Positions 31,960 to 41,906 of a DNA stretch of 64,000 bases are shown here, piece after piece. Where the stretch lies: positions 558,001 to 622,000 of the forward strand of contig JPHH03000006.1 in assembly GCA_000750105.3 (NCBI GenBank), written 5' to 3'. Under the pieces are notes generated by a model that saw only the letters and a list, made by a program, of their open reading frames with translations, was not told the origin of the DNA and did not search any database. Numbering within the stretch: the first letter of the stretch is position 1; the number at the start of each line of letters is the position of its first letter. The position numbers were made by a program, and so were the translations under genes. Origin of the DNA: Tolypocladium sp. Sup5 PDA-1. Lineage: Eukaryota; Ascomycota; Sordariomycetes; Hypocreales; Ophiocordycipitaceae.

Positions 31960-32670
31960 ATGTCCGTGTCGTCGGAAGATGAGGACGAGTACATCTCGGA
32001 CAACCAGTCCACAGACTCGTCGGGCCACGAATCACCTCCGCAGCCGCTGTCGCAAAACTACTTTGCGCCGCCCTTCTACGGCCGACCACCGACTCCTCTG
32101 CCTCCATCGCCATCGCTCACCTCCCTCCTGCGCCCGTCGCGGCCGACGACGCCCGATGCCTCGGACGACGAGAACATGGCGCCGGTGCCGCGCGCGGCGC
32201 CCAAGGTACCGACGTACGAATACTACGGCTTCGTGCTGTACCTCTTCAGCACGCTGACGTTCCTCATCTGGCTGCTCTGGAGCTACCTGCCGGCGCCCTT
32301 CCTGCACGCCCTGGGCATCTACTACTACCCGAACCGGTGGTGGGCGCTGGCAATCCCCGCGTTCCTCGTCATGACGCTGTGCTACATCTACGTGGCACTG
32401 GCGTCGTACAACATGGAGATGCTGACGGTGCCGCTGGGCAGCGTCGAGACGATTGTCGACGGCGCGGGCAAGGTGGCGGCGATTGACTCCAAGGGGAGGC
32501 TGCGCGGCAACAGCAAGCGGGAGCGGAAGTGCGAGAGCAACGGGAGGCTGCGGTGGAAGGAGATTTGGAACGAGGGGACAGACGCGGTGATGGATATTCC
32601 GCTGGCGGGAGTTTGTGAGGTTCTGTATGGCGAGGGGCGGGAAGACGCCACATCTGACGATGGGACATGA
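31960..32670 (+). CDS. gpi19: PIG-P/GPI19 subunit of GPI-GlcNAc transferase
   Basis: Single exon, 236 residues, from MSVSSEDEDEYISD. About 75 disordered Ser/Pro residues precede a PIG-P domain with two membrane helices: YEYYGFVLYLFSTLTFLIWLLWSYLP and, after GIYYYPNRWWALAIP, FLVMTLCYIYVALASYNM. The YGFVLY start and the YYPxRWWALAIPxxL signature between the helices are typical of the family. PIG-P belongs to the ER-membrane complex that adds GlcNAc to phosphatidylinositol, the first step of GPI-anchor synthesis. The acidic C-terminal tail is variable. A second in-frame ATG (MAPVPRAAPKVPTYEYYGF) sits right before the domain and is an alternative start. Confidence 0.88.
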   Translation: MSVSSEDEDEYISDNQSTDSSGHESPPQPLSQNYFAPPFYGRPPTPLPPSPSLTSLLRPSRPTTPDASDDENMAPVPRAAPKVPTYEYYGFVLYLFSTLTFLIWLLWSYLPAPFLHALGIYYYPNRWWALAIPAFLVMTLCYIYVALASYNMEMLTVPLGSVETIVDGAGKVAAIDSKGRLRGNSKRERKCESNGRLRWKEIWNEGTDAVMDIPLAGVCEVLYGEGREDATSDDGT

Positions 32671-33162
32671 CTACAACATGGCCAGGCCTGCCCGTTGAAG
32701 GCGAAATGAGGACACAACAAGGCGTTTGGGCTCTTTTGATGGCTCGGAATATATTGGCCAGGGCAAGGCTAGCGATGATATCCAGACCGAGATGGCGAGT
32801 AAGCCACATTGCTCAGCGAAACACCCGCTACAGCTTAAAGCGTAAGCCGGGGGCTTTTATATCTTTTAAACACTAATAGAATATCAATTGAAAAAAATAA
32901 TGAAAAAAAAAAAGGGACTCTGGGACGGAAGATCAGTGCATCTCGGCTCTGGGTGAGGACAAGTCGAAAGATCCAATGGGGCGAATAGAAGAGAGAGATG
33001 CGCCGCCATATCCACCACCCCACACCCCACCGCAGCCTTGCTGCAAGGCGCTGGGTCGCATATACAAAATTTCTACAGTTGAGCTTGCCTGCAAAAACTT
33101 ACACAAACGTCCAACATCACCACGTCGCCGCCACGACCACAAGTCTTCGTGCCGCCGCCGCC
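32671..33162. other. Intergenic / ROK1 promoter
   Basis: AT-rich centre with A-tracts near 32890-32920 and no coding signal. Confidence 0.55.
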
Positions 33163-35250
33163 ATGGACATCCTCAAAGTTCTGTCACGCGGGACGAAAAG
33201 AACCTTCAAAGGCGCTCAAAACGGCAGCAATGCCGCAGTGAAACTTCCCTCGGCGGGCACCAAGACGAACCCGCAGCTCTTCCACGATGAAGTACGAGGC
33301 CACAAGAGGAAGCGGGATGGCGACTCGCCCGAGAAGCAGACTGTCGTGGACCTCCCCATGGTAGACTTTTTCGCGCCAAAGGATGAATCCGCTGCGAACA
33401 AGAAGCCTGAGACGCGCAAGACCGAACGAGCCCCAAGCCCCGTCGCCGTGCCGGCCAAGAAGCTGAGCGAGGACGAATGCCGCCAGCTCCTGCGCTCGCA
33501 TCGCCTCAAGATAACCCTCCTGTCCAAGACCGACGAGAAAAAGAAGGTCAAAAAGTCCAAGAAGAAGCAGAAGGCGGTCCTCGAGGCCAAGAAGGAGGAG
33601 AAAAAGCAGCTGTTCCCGCAGCCGCTGGATTCCTTCGGCGACCTTCGCAGCACCTATGGCATTTCGCGCCGCATGTTCGAGAATCTCGTTGCCGAAGGCT
33701 ATCGGGTGCCTACGGAAGTTCAATTGGGCAGCCTGCCCCTGCTGCTCCGCCCGGAGGTTGCGCTCGGCAGCGAAGAGGAGGGGGTGGAAGATGGTGTAGA
33801 CTTTTTGGCGGTTGCGCCGACGGGCAGTGGAAAGACAATCAGCTTCCTGATACCAGCCATCAACAACATCATGCGGAGGAGGGCGAAGGAAAATCTACAT
33901 GGGATCCACGAGCTCGAGGCTGTCATTGTGGCGCCGACCCGAGAGCTTGCGTATCAGATTGCCAACGAGGGCCACAAGCTGGTGCAGGGGACCGGCATCA
34001 AGATTGTCGGCATGAAGAAGGGCATGAGGCTTGCCGCTGAGCAGCAGCTGTTGGCCGAAGACAGCTCCGAAGACGAGGCAGACGAGGACCCTGAATCGGA
34101 GGATGAGAAGGCTGCCAGCAAGAAGCCAAAGCCAGTGACGAAGACGGACATTCTGGTGACAACGCCTCTTCTCCTGCTCAACTTTCTCACATCTGGACCG
34201 AGTGGCACACACAACGTCCTCCCGACAGTCCGCGATCTGATCCTCGACGAGGCCGATGTCCTTCTCGATCCGCTGTTCCGCGAGCAGACTCTCGGAATCT
34301 GGACGGCATGCAGCAACTCCGATCTGCGAGCCTCCTGCTGGTCGGCGACTATGGGCTCCAACATTGAGTCCCTTGTCACTGCACAGCTAAACTCGCGAGC
34401 CGAGGCACTGGGCATCACGCCAAAGCCTCTGGTCAGATTGGTCGTTGGCTTGAAGGATACTGCGGTGCCAAACATTGTGCACAAGCTCACTTATACGGCG
34501 AGCGAGCAAGGGAAGCTTCTGGCTCTCCGCCAGTTGCTGCATCCTACGTCGAGCGACGACTCAGGACCACCGCTTCGGCCGCCGTTCCTGGTCTTTACCC
34601 AGACTATCGACCGAGCTACTGCGTTGCACGAGGAGCTGAAATACGATATCCCTCTCGAGGCAGGAGGCTCGTCGAGAATAGCAGCTCTGCACAGCGGCCT
34701 GCCTGACCCGGCTCGTGCAGCCATCATGCGCAAGTTCCGAGCCGGAGAGATCTGGGTGCTCATCACGACGGATGTCCTGGCCCGTGGCGTCGACTTTGCC
34801 GGTGTCAACGGAGTCGTCAATTACGACGTTCCCGGCTCCAGCGCCGCCTACGTTCACCGCGCAGGTCGAACTGGCAGGGCCGGTCGCGAAGGCGGCGTGG
34901 CCGTCACATTTTACACCAAGGACGATATCCCCTTTGTCAAGACGGTCGCTAATGTCATCGCCGCGAGTGAGAAGCAGGCGGGCAAGACGGGGGCCGACGC
35001 AGGGGTGCAGAAGTGGCTCCTCGACGCGTTGCCCAAGGTGGCCAAGGCGGACCGCAAGAAGCTCAGGGAGAGGGGCGTGGAGTCGCGGAGGAGCGGGAGC
35101 ACGGCGAAGATCACGTCCCAGAGCGGGTACGAGAGGCGGAAGGAGCATAATAGACAAGGTGCTATCGAGGGGAGCAAGAGGAGAAAGTTGGAGGGCGATG
35201 AGCATGCTGGTGATGATGATGGTGGCGAGTGGGCTGGAATTGGGGATTAG
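33163..35250 (+). CDS. rok1: ROK1 (DDX52-type) DEAD-box RNA helicase
   Basis: Single exon, 695 residues, start context GCCATGG. Helicase motifs in order: a Q-motif region (GYRVPTEVQ), motif I APTGSGKT at 218-225, Ia PTRELAYQ, motif II DEAD at 362-365 (LILDEADVLLD), motif III SAT (CWSATMG), motif V TDVLARGVDF, and motif VI HRAGRTGRAGR from 565. An acidic insert (EDSSEDEADEDPESEDEK) sits between Ia and II. The N-terminus MDILKVLSRGTKR and the spacing identify Rok1, an essential nucleolar helicase for 18S rRNA processing that acts with Rrp5 and releases snR30. Glu replaces the usual Pro/Ile in PTPxQ of the Q motif. Confidence 0.92.
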   Translation: MDILKVLSRGTKRTFKGAQNGSNAAVKLPSAGTKTNPQLFHDEVRGHKRKRDGDSPEKQTVVDLPMVDFFAPKDESAANKKPETRKTERAPSPVAVPAKKLSEDECRQLLRSHRLKITLLSKTDEKKKVKKSKKKQKAVLEAKKEEKKQLFPQPLDSFGDLRSTYGISRRMFENLVAEGYRVPTEVQLGSLPLLLRPEVALGSEEEGVEDGVDFLAVAPTGSGKTISFLIPAINNIMRRRAKENLHGIHELEAVIVAPTRELAYQIANEGHKLVQGTGIKIVGMKKGMRLAAEQQLLAEDSSEDEADEDPESEDEKAASKKPKPVTKTDILVTTPLLLLNFLTSGPSGTHNVLPTVRDLILDEADVLLDPLFREQTLGIWTACSNSDLRASCWSATMGSNIESLVTAQLNSRAEALGITPKPLVRLVVGLKDTAVPNIVHKLTYTASEQGKLLALRQLLHPTSSDDSGPPLRPPFLVFTQTIDRATALHEELKYDIPLEAGGSSRIAALHSGLPDPARAAIMRKFRAGEIWVLITTDVLARGVDFAGVNGVVNYDVPGSSAAYVHRAGRTGRAGREGGVAVTFYTKDDIPFVKTVANVIAASEKQAGKTGADAGVQKWLLDALPKVAKADRKKLRERGVESRRSGSTAKITSQSGYERRKEHNRQGAIEGSKRRKLEGDEHAGDDDGGEWAGIGD

Positions 35251-35610
35251 AGAGTATGATGGCAGATTGGTAGATGTCAAGCGAATTTGTAAACACGCTG
35301 CAAGCCGCCATGCACGGCTCAGTTGGTGAGTGATGGAGTTGACGTTGCGATTCGTGAGAACCTCCTTGGTTATCCTCGAAGCGAAGAACGCGACGGCCAC
35401 CACCGCAAAAGTAATTTAAACTATGAGACTACTGCCGACTGCCGACGCCAACGCTATGCTATGTACGAATAGAGCTCACATGTCGTTTCCTAGTTCCCCC
35501 CCCTGGGATAATATGGTTACGCGTCAAGCAATTCCTGGGCACCTCGGCGACATCCACACGCCAGCGCCACGCTGCAGCCCGGCTCTGGGCATTCTGCAGG
35601 GAATGTAAGG

Positions 35611-35619
35611 TACTCCGTA
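35611..35619 (-). repeat. TACGGAGTA motif (reverse)
   Basis: Exact reverse copy of the recurrent intergenic motif. Confidence 0.6.
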
Positions 35620-36254
35620 TGGACTTTCGTTGTATTGGTGGTGCGGGAGTTATGTTCCCCATGGTTGGCCATGTAATCTGCTCCGAATATGGGTCAGGCA
35701 TGCCACTCGTCATTCGGGAGACTCACTTGTACGCCTACGAGTATTGTTCAAACAACACTATATCATTGGCCCCGCAACGGATCACCACGCATAGTTGTTA
35801 TTTTGAGCAATGGCGTGCTGCATGTCTATGTTGGTCTCGGTGTAAGCTGGCAGCTTGCCACATCTCACCCCGTGGCTGTGAAACTGCGATGGCGCAACAG
35901 CAATAACATGTCATCTCAACTAACAAACCGCCATGCGAAACATCGTACCCGATCATACCTTGGGTTGCGCCCAACAATAGCTATCGAAATCCCCAGAGAT
36001 ATCGCGCAAGCGTCCACGGACATTCCAAATCGTGGCGTACACCGGGCTTTACATTGGCTGGAGACGAGGGGATCGCTGCGGACCCCAAGGATGAGCCGTT
36101 GGCTGGGCACGACTGCGGACTAGTGCCAGGGGCAGGCGGTGATTGCCCCTGCATGTTGAAGCTTGTTTCCTCGCTCTGATCCGTCCCCCGCCGCTTCCAA
36201 GCTCACATCTCATGTCTCATGCACGTGTTTGCGGCCGTGATGGCGGAGAGCCTA

Positions 36255-36305
36255 GTCCGTAGTCCGTAGAGAGTCATGTACGGAGTACGGACTACGAGTA
36301 CTCCG
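36255..36305. repeat. Palindromic CCGTA/TACGG cluster with TACGGAGTA
   Basis: AGTCCGTAGTCCGTA and TACGGAGTACGGACT face each other within 50 bp and could form a hairpin. The exact TACGGAGTA is at 36279-36287. Confidence 0.6.
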
Positions 36306-37542
36306 GACGTGTCTCTCGTTGATAAGTCTGTCCAACTGGCAACAGCGGGTGGTTTGAGACTTGCTCCTTCTCCCAACATGGGATGGCATCCACGTGGTTG
36401 CTCCTGCATCACCGTCCCTGTCGCGACGCTTACCTAACCTTGCTAACATAACTGCCATTGACAACATCTCCTCTTCCGTCCAGTCTTTGTACGAGCATGA
36501 CCTCGGTCCTCTTGTTCCATTGACACATGTGCACAAAGAACCATCAATGTCACCCCAAGGACGAAAGAACGAAATGACCATCGTCCTTGGCAGACGCTCG
36601 CCTCCAATCTGGCCATCTTCTCGGCTCCTGCCTCCAAGCCTTGGCCCCCGACCACCACCACCACGACTTATTAGCCGCCGTCTCAGGTTGAATGGAGCGC
36701 GACCTTTTGAGCGCCAGGCCTGGGCTCTGCCGCTCTGGTAGCTCCATGACTCGTCTCGTCAGCGACGCGCCCCTGTTGGTTCGACAACCTGGCAGTGCCA
36801 TCTAGGAGCCGTCATTGGCCAAGCGGTGATGTTTGTCCCGTGCAACGGCCACACTTGCAATACTACCGCTGACGCTTCCTTGTACAATTGCCCTCCAAGA
36901 CGACAGTTGCACGCGATGTTCCGTCCTACTTTTTGCGTCTTGGGACCGCTAGTTCCCCTGTCAAGGCTGCGATCGACCCAACCGCCCTGGCCGTGCCCAT
37001 TCCTGGACCCATGGTTCGGCTGTTAGCTGGTGTCTGGGCGGGCTGTTGGCCAGCCCAAGTGGTAGACCTAAGCCAGCCCCTTCTTCGTTCCCCGTTCCGG
37101 CGCAAGGCGCTGGCGGCTGGTCAAACGGGCGGCGGACGATGGGGGCAATGGGGGCTATGGATGCTGCCTTGTATACAGTAGTCCGTACTCCGCATGTAGG
37201 TATGCGCAAAGTATGTATTGATGCCCGCCCCCAGGGGCCATCGTTCCCGAGAAGTCTTGGGAGACTTCCTTTGCGGCGTTGTGCGCTGTCTTGTTCGGCG
37301 ATTGTACTTTGTCCTCCCGTGGTGAGAGGTAAACGGAGATATCACCTGCCATTCCTTTGTTGCTTTTCTATTCAATACCTTGCATAACCGCCGCCTTTGC
37401 GCCGTCTCCTCGGTTCGTGACGAGAGTTCTCGTCAAAGTTCGTATCGATACCCAACAAACCTTCCTGAGAACCGTTACAGCTCTCTCTGAAAGGTCAAAC
37501 CCAACAAACTGTTCGGCTCGAAAGAAAACCAAACCAACGGCA

Positions 37543-39064
37543 ATGAAGTACAGTACTTCGTTGTTGCTCGCCTCGGCCAGCTGGGCGTCTGCCCTCATCC
37601 AGCAGTGCTCGGGCACGGCCGTCGACGAAGGGGGTAACTGGTTCTGCGGCAAGATCAGCCACATTCTCTATGAAGGCGTCGTGGGCAAGGGCAGCTTCAA
37701 GGCGGTCACCGGCATGGGGCCCAACGGAGAATGCCGAATGGAGGACAAGCCATACGGCGGGCCTCTGGCCCCTTTGGATGAAGATGTGAGTTCCTACCAC
37801 ACCTCCGAATCGGTCTCGATGCTGTGTGACCAAATGTCTAACAACTGTAGCTCTCAATTCATGTGCGCGGGCCTTTCCTGCTCAAGGAAGCTGCCGTGTA
37901 CAACCTCGCTCCCAAGAAGAAGCGCGACACGGAGGCCCCGCGTCACGTCCATGGCCGATTCCGCGGCCACCGGCAGGTACATGAACAGCAGAAGAAGGCA
38001 GATATGGTAGTAGCAACCATCGACGGCAAGGTCGTCTCGTGGGGGAACAACTGGTTCGGCGGCGCTCCAACAAAGGCCCCGGCAACTGTCGCTACTCCTC
38101 CTGCTTCTCCTCCTCCTCCTCCTCCTCCTCCCCCTCCGGCTTCTCGTCCTGCTTCTCCTCCTGCTGGCAACCTTCCTGCTGCAGGCAAGCCCCCTCCCAC
38201 CAAGCACAGTCCGTCTGGCGGCAACTGGGACCGGGTTGCCTATTACAATGCCGAGAAGCAGGTAGTTGAGAACATGGTCTTTATGGGTAACTACGGTGGT
38301 CAGGGCTCCGGTGTCTGGGACACGTACGTATGATTGCGACTGTAATTCACGACCAAGGACTGACCGATAATATCACAGCACGTGGGGAAACTCCCTTTCC
38401 TACCTCAACGCCGATGGCAACGGCGGCTCCAGCTCGCCCCAGACCCTGAGAGACGTCTATATCCCGTCCAACAAGGAATTTTCCATCTTCAGCGCCGAAA
38501 AGTGCGATGGGAGTTGCGGCTTCTCTCGCGCCAAGGACGTTGCCTACAGTATGTCAAACCCCCTTCCGTTGTCTCCCTTCCCCCTGCAAGCAGCCAGAGT
38601 ATTGACTCCCATTCCCTTCAGAGGGCTTCGGTGGCGCCAACAAAGTCTTCCTCTTCCACTTCAAAATGCCCCTCGACGGCAACCGCGGCTTCAACGGCGA
38701 CATGCCCGCCCTCTGGGCTCTCAATGCGCGCATCCCCCGCACCGCCCAGTACAACGCCTGTAGCTGCTGGAAGACGGGCTGCGGCGAGGCCGACATCTAC
38801 GAGGTCCTCGCCAAGGGAGACACCAAGTGCAAGAGCACCTTTCACCTCGCCAACGGCGCCGGCAGCTCCGATTTCTTTGAGCGCCCCGTCGACAAGTTCA
38901 TCAAGGTCGCCACTGTGTTCGACGAGGCGACGGCCAGCGTCTCGATCCAGCGCCTGCCGGACAACACGGACTTTTCCAAGGGCCTGGACGATGCTACGGT
39001 GCGGGGCTGGATTAAGGGACCTGCGGATAAGAAAATGACCAGTCTATTCCAGATAGCCACGTAA
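37543..39064 (+). CDS. TOS1-like cell-wall protein (DUF2403/DUF2401)
   Basis: Exons 37543-37785, 37851-38323, 38379-38548 and 38622-39064 give 442 residues. A signal peptide of about 17 residues (MKYSTSLLLASASWASA) leads to an N-terminal Cys-containing domain (LIQQCSGTAVDEGGNWFCGKISHILYEGV, DUF2403-like). A Pro/Ala linker encoded by a CCT/CTC repeat (about 38095-38160) follows. The C-terminal DUF2401 domain starts NWDRVAYYNAEKQ and has NYGGQGSGVWDTTWGNSLSY, FHFKMPLDGNRGFNGDMPALWALNARIPRTAQY and CSCWKTGCGEADIYEVL. Yeast Tos1/Yjl171c are wall glycoproteins and the family is classed as a putative beta-glucan hydrolase. No GPI tail: the protein ends at KMTSLFQIAT. All introns are 55-73 nt. Confidence 0.88.
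38095..38160 (+). repeat. CTC/CCT triplet-rich tract in TOS1 linker
   Basis: Microsatellite-like run encoding a poly-proline hinge; likely length-variable. Confidence 0.7.
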
Positions 39065-39373
39065 GAGGAGATGATTGAGAGATGGGAAAGTGTTGTACAG
39101 GTTTGAAGACTTTGAAGGTTGGCGAGCGGATGAACTTGGCTTCTTGTATCTTTTGCGTTATACCTCTTGTTTGCTTGGCTTTCTTCAACAAAGATTTGTG
39201 TCCACCAAGACTACCTTATCCAATGAAATGAAAACTTGGTTGCGCAAGGGACTGGCTATTGACGGAGACATTTAGACGCTCCGCTATAGTGTACAGTTTA
39301 TCCACTAGTATACAAAATGTCCCTTGACATGTATGCCACCCATTACATGGTCTTATACTTCGTACATCCTTGT
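39065..39373. other. Convergent intergenic region
   Basis: 3' flanks of the TOS1-like gene and lysyl-tRNA synthetase; no other signal. Confidence 0.55.
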
Positions 39374-41310
39374 CTATACACTGTCTTTCGAAGCGGCGTC
39401 CTTCTCGGCCGCCTTCTCGGCCACCTTCTCGTCTGCCGACAATCCCACCACGTTCCGAAGCGTCCCAAAGCTCAGGCAGTCGCTGATCCTGTTGGCCCCC
39501 GAGAAGAGCATGACCAACCGCTCGACACCGCAACCCCAGCCGCCCGTGGGCGGGAGCGCATAATCCAAGGCCCTGATGTAGCTCTGGTCCAGAGGGGACG
39601 TCTCCCATTCGTCCTTTTCAGCCTCCTCGGCCAGTGTCGCCAAAGGCTCCTCCTCTGCTGGCCTGTTCTCAAAGCCAATCTCGCCGTTGGGCTTGTTGAC
39701 GAGGTTGCGGTGAGCTGCCAATTTGCGCTTTTGCTCCTCGGGGTCATTCTCCTCTTCGTACATGTTGGCTAGTTCTCTGCCGCCAACAAAGAGCTCCGCA
39801 CGCGCGGACACCAACTGGTATGTTTTCTGGCACAGGAAGCCCTTTGCCAGCGGAGACATACTTACAGGGTGGTTGGTGATGAAAAGAGGTTCGTTGAATG
39901 ACATCGGTTCCAAATATATCGCCGCAAGACGGTCGAGAAGCTTAGGCAGAGAATTGGGGACCTCGCCGGGTACTCTGATTCCGGCAAGTTTCAAGACCGC
40001 AAGCAGCTCGGGGAGGGCATCTTCGGCGGTGAGCTTTGGAAAGCGGATTCCGATGGCCTCCTCTAGACCCGGGATGAACTCGACCTGCTTGAACGGCCGA
40101 ACGAACCGGCTCAGGTCGATTGGAGGCAAGGAAGTGAGTTGTGTGGATATCAGTTCTTGCGAATGCTTGGCCAAGCTGTAAAGCAGCTCCTCCGTCTCGT
40201 TGATGAGGTCGGCCAGGTTGGTATAGGCGCTGTAGAATTCACACATGGTGAACTCGGGGTTGTGTGTAGCATCGACGCCTTCGTTCCGAAACGCCGGGCC
40301 AATCTCAAAGACCTTGTCGACGCCACCGACGACGAGTCGCTTGAGCCACAGCTCCGGAGCTATGCGAAGAGCCAAGTCTTTGTTGCGAAACTCCGTCGCC
40401 TGTGTGACGAACGGACGGGCAACCGCTCCTCCCGCGTTCTCGGCCAAGATCGGTGTCTGGAATTCGAGGAACCGCTTCGAGTGGAAATGGTCCCGCATGT
40501 GCTTGGTGATTTCAGCACGTAGTCTGAGGACGTCGATCACCTCTCGGTTGACGAGCATGTCCACGTGGCGCTCCTGCATCCTCGTTTTCGCATCGGTGAG
40601 CTTTTCGGGTATTTGCTCCATCGACGGCGACAAGAGTTCGGGAAGCTGTCTAGCCTCGAGCGTCGGCTCTCCGCTATTCGTACGAGTCGCGATGCCAGTG
40701 ACCGCTGCACACTCTGTCAGCCAACGGGAAGGCCATTGGGGGGGGGGGATGCAGTAAGCCTACAGATGTGGTCGCCGACTTGTATTAAGTTCTTAAAGAG
40801 GGCGAATTTATGGATTCTTCTATTCTTCTCGGACACGCACTTGTTCTTGTTGATCATGACTTGCACTTTTTGAAACTCGTTCACAATGTCGAGGAAGATG
40901 AGCGACTTGCCCACGACCCGCTTGGATCGGATGCGGCCGGTCAGGGAGACATTCTCGTGGGAGAGCCTCTCATGGAAGTCCTCTAGGAACTCGGGGACGC
41001 TCTTCCGCAAAGCAGACGACTCCAGCCGAGGGTACGGGTCGGGATAGAGCGAGTCCTCGCTCTGTTGGTCTTCCCAAAGCTCCTCCTGCCTGTGCTGCTT
41101 GAAGGGTGACACGTTTCCGTGGCCTTCCGGCTCGTTGGCGAACCTCGACGGCTTGGGACGACCATCGGGCGCCGTGGATACAGCTCGAACCGGAGTTCGG
41201 ATCGGAGCCCCCGGGCGCAGCCGTGCAGGTGCAGAGCTACATATCAACCGCGAGCACGCTTGCGGTGTCGCGGGCCGGCAAGCCAGCCGAAGGCATCTGG
41301 TTGATCTCAT
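39374..41310 (-). CDS. Mitochondrial lysyl-tRNA synthetase (class II)
   Basis: Exons 41310-40764 and 40704-39374 give 625 residues. An Arg/Ala/Ser-rich N-terminus without acids (MRSTRCLRLACRPATPQACS) is a mitochondrial presequence. It is followed by the OB-fold anticodon-binding domain (VSLTGRIRSKRVVGKSLIFLDI) and the class II catalytic core: motif 1 (RFLEFQTPIL), motif 2 (FRNEGVDATHNPEFTMCEFY) and motif 3 (GGWGCGVERLVMLFSG). It charges mitochondrial tRNA-Lys (yeast counterpart MSK1). The intron of 59 nt joins GDHIS-VTG. It is divergent from ARP4, about 600 bp apart. A probable 203-nt leader intron (41316-41518: GTAAGT donor, GCTAAC, CTTCAG) lies just upstream of the start. Confidence 0.9.
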
Positions 41311-41524
41311 CGCGCCTGAAGATAGAATGTTAGCTTCCCATTCGAGCCTAATTTAAATGCAGACTCTATAGTGCGAGGGAAAGGCAGGATCAGGAATTGG
41401 CAATGTTATAATCACACACAGCTTGCTGCGTCAATCGCAGCGGTTCTGAAGCGAGAAATGCAATTCATCACGATGATGCGGTACAAGTTCAAAATGGATA
41501 GAGGAGTCGCGTACTTACATTCAT
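41308..41524 (-). promoter_or_regulatory. Leader intron and 4-codon uORF overlapping the start codon
   Basis: Minus-strand ATG at 41524-41522, followed by AAT, a GTAAGT donor at 41518 and a TTCAG acceptor ending at 41316. After splicing this reads M-N-A-R and stops at a TGA that overlaps the main ATG (ATGA). This layout could tune translation by termination and re-initiation. The splice sites are clear; the regulatory role is inference. Confidence 0.45.
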
Positions 41525-41906
41525 AGCGAGCGCACGGAACAGGCGTTCCACGTGCGATTGCAGCTCGTGAAAGCTTGCGCTGATGTCGACGAGAATAGGA
41601 CGAGAGAAGAAAAACTTAGCGATGGCGACGGTCGGTGTCGACTTTTTTTTGGTGATGGAGAAGCACCCCTGTTCAGTCACTCCCCCGCCAGTCGCATGCC
41701 ATGGATGCATGCGCCAAAGCAGGGAGCGATGGGACAGCGTCAGCCTCGCCCACCCGGTTTAGCTGCTCAGGCGAATCACCAACCACCGTCCACCAGGCTG
41801 GAAATTTGCTCTGACGCGACACCACCTCAAGCAACTCCATCACCTCCACGAACATCAATCAATTGGCCCTTTGACTGCTCGCTGCGATCGCCGTACAAGC
41901 ACAGCC
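41525..41906. other. Divergent promoter region
   Basis: Shared upstream DNA of the lysyl-tRNA synthetase and ARP4 genes. The ARP4 frame stays open upstream to 41552, but that part has no actin-fold similarity. Confidence 0.55.

Larger units (their letters stand above)
35251..37542. other. Long intergenic region, 2.3 kb
   Basis: No supported gene. Contains exact TACGGAGTA motifs at 35611-35619 (reverse) and 36279-36287. Around 36255-36310 there is a dense palindromic run of CCGTAGTCCGTA and TACGGAGTACGGACTACG. The right end is the leader of the TOS1-like gene. Confidence 0.5.

Noticed and set aside
32998..33162. N-terminal extension of ROK1
   Set aside because: The open frame runs 55 codons upstream, but the next ATG (MDILKVLSRGTKR) has a strong context and matches the family N-terminus.
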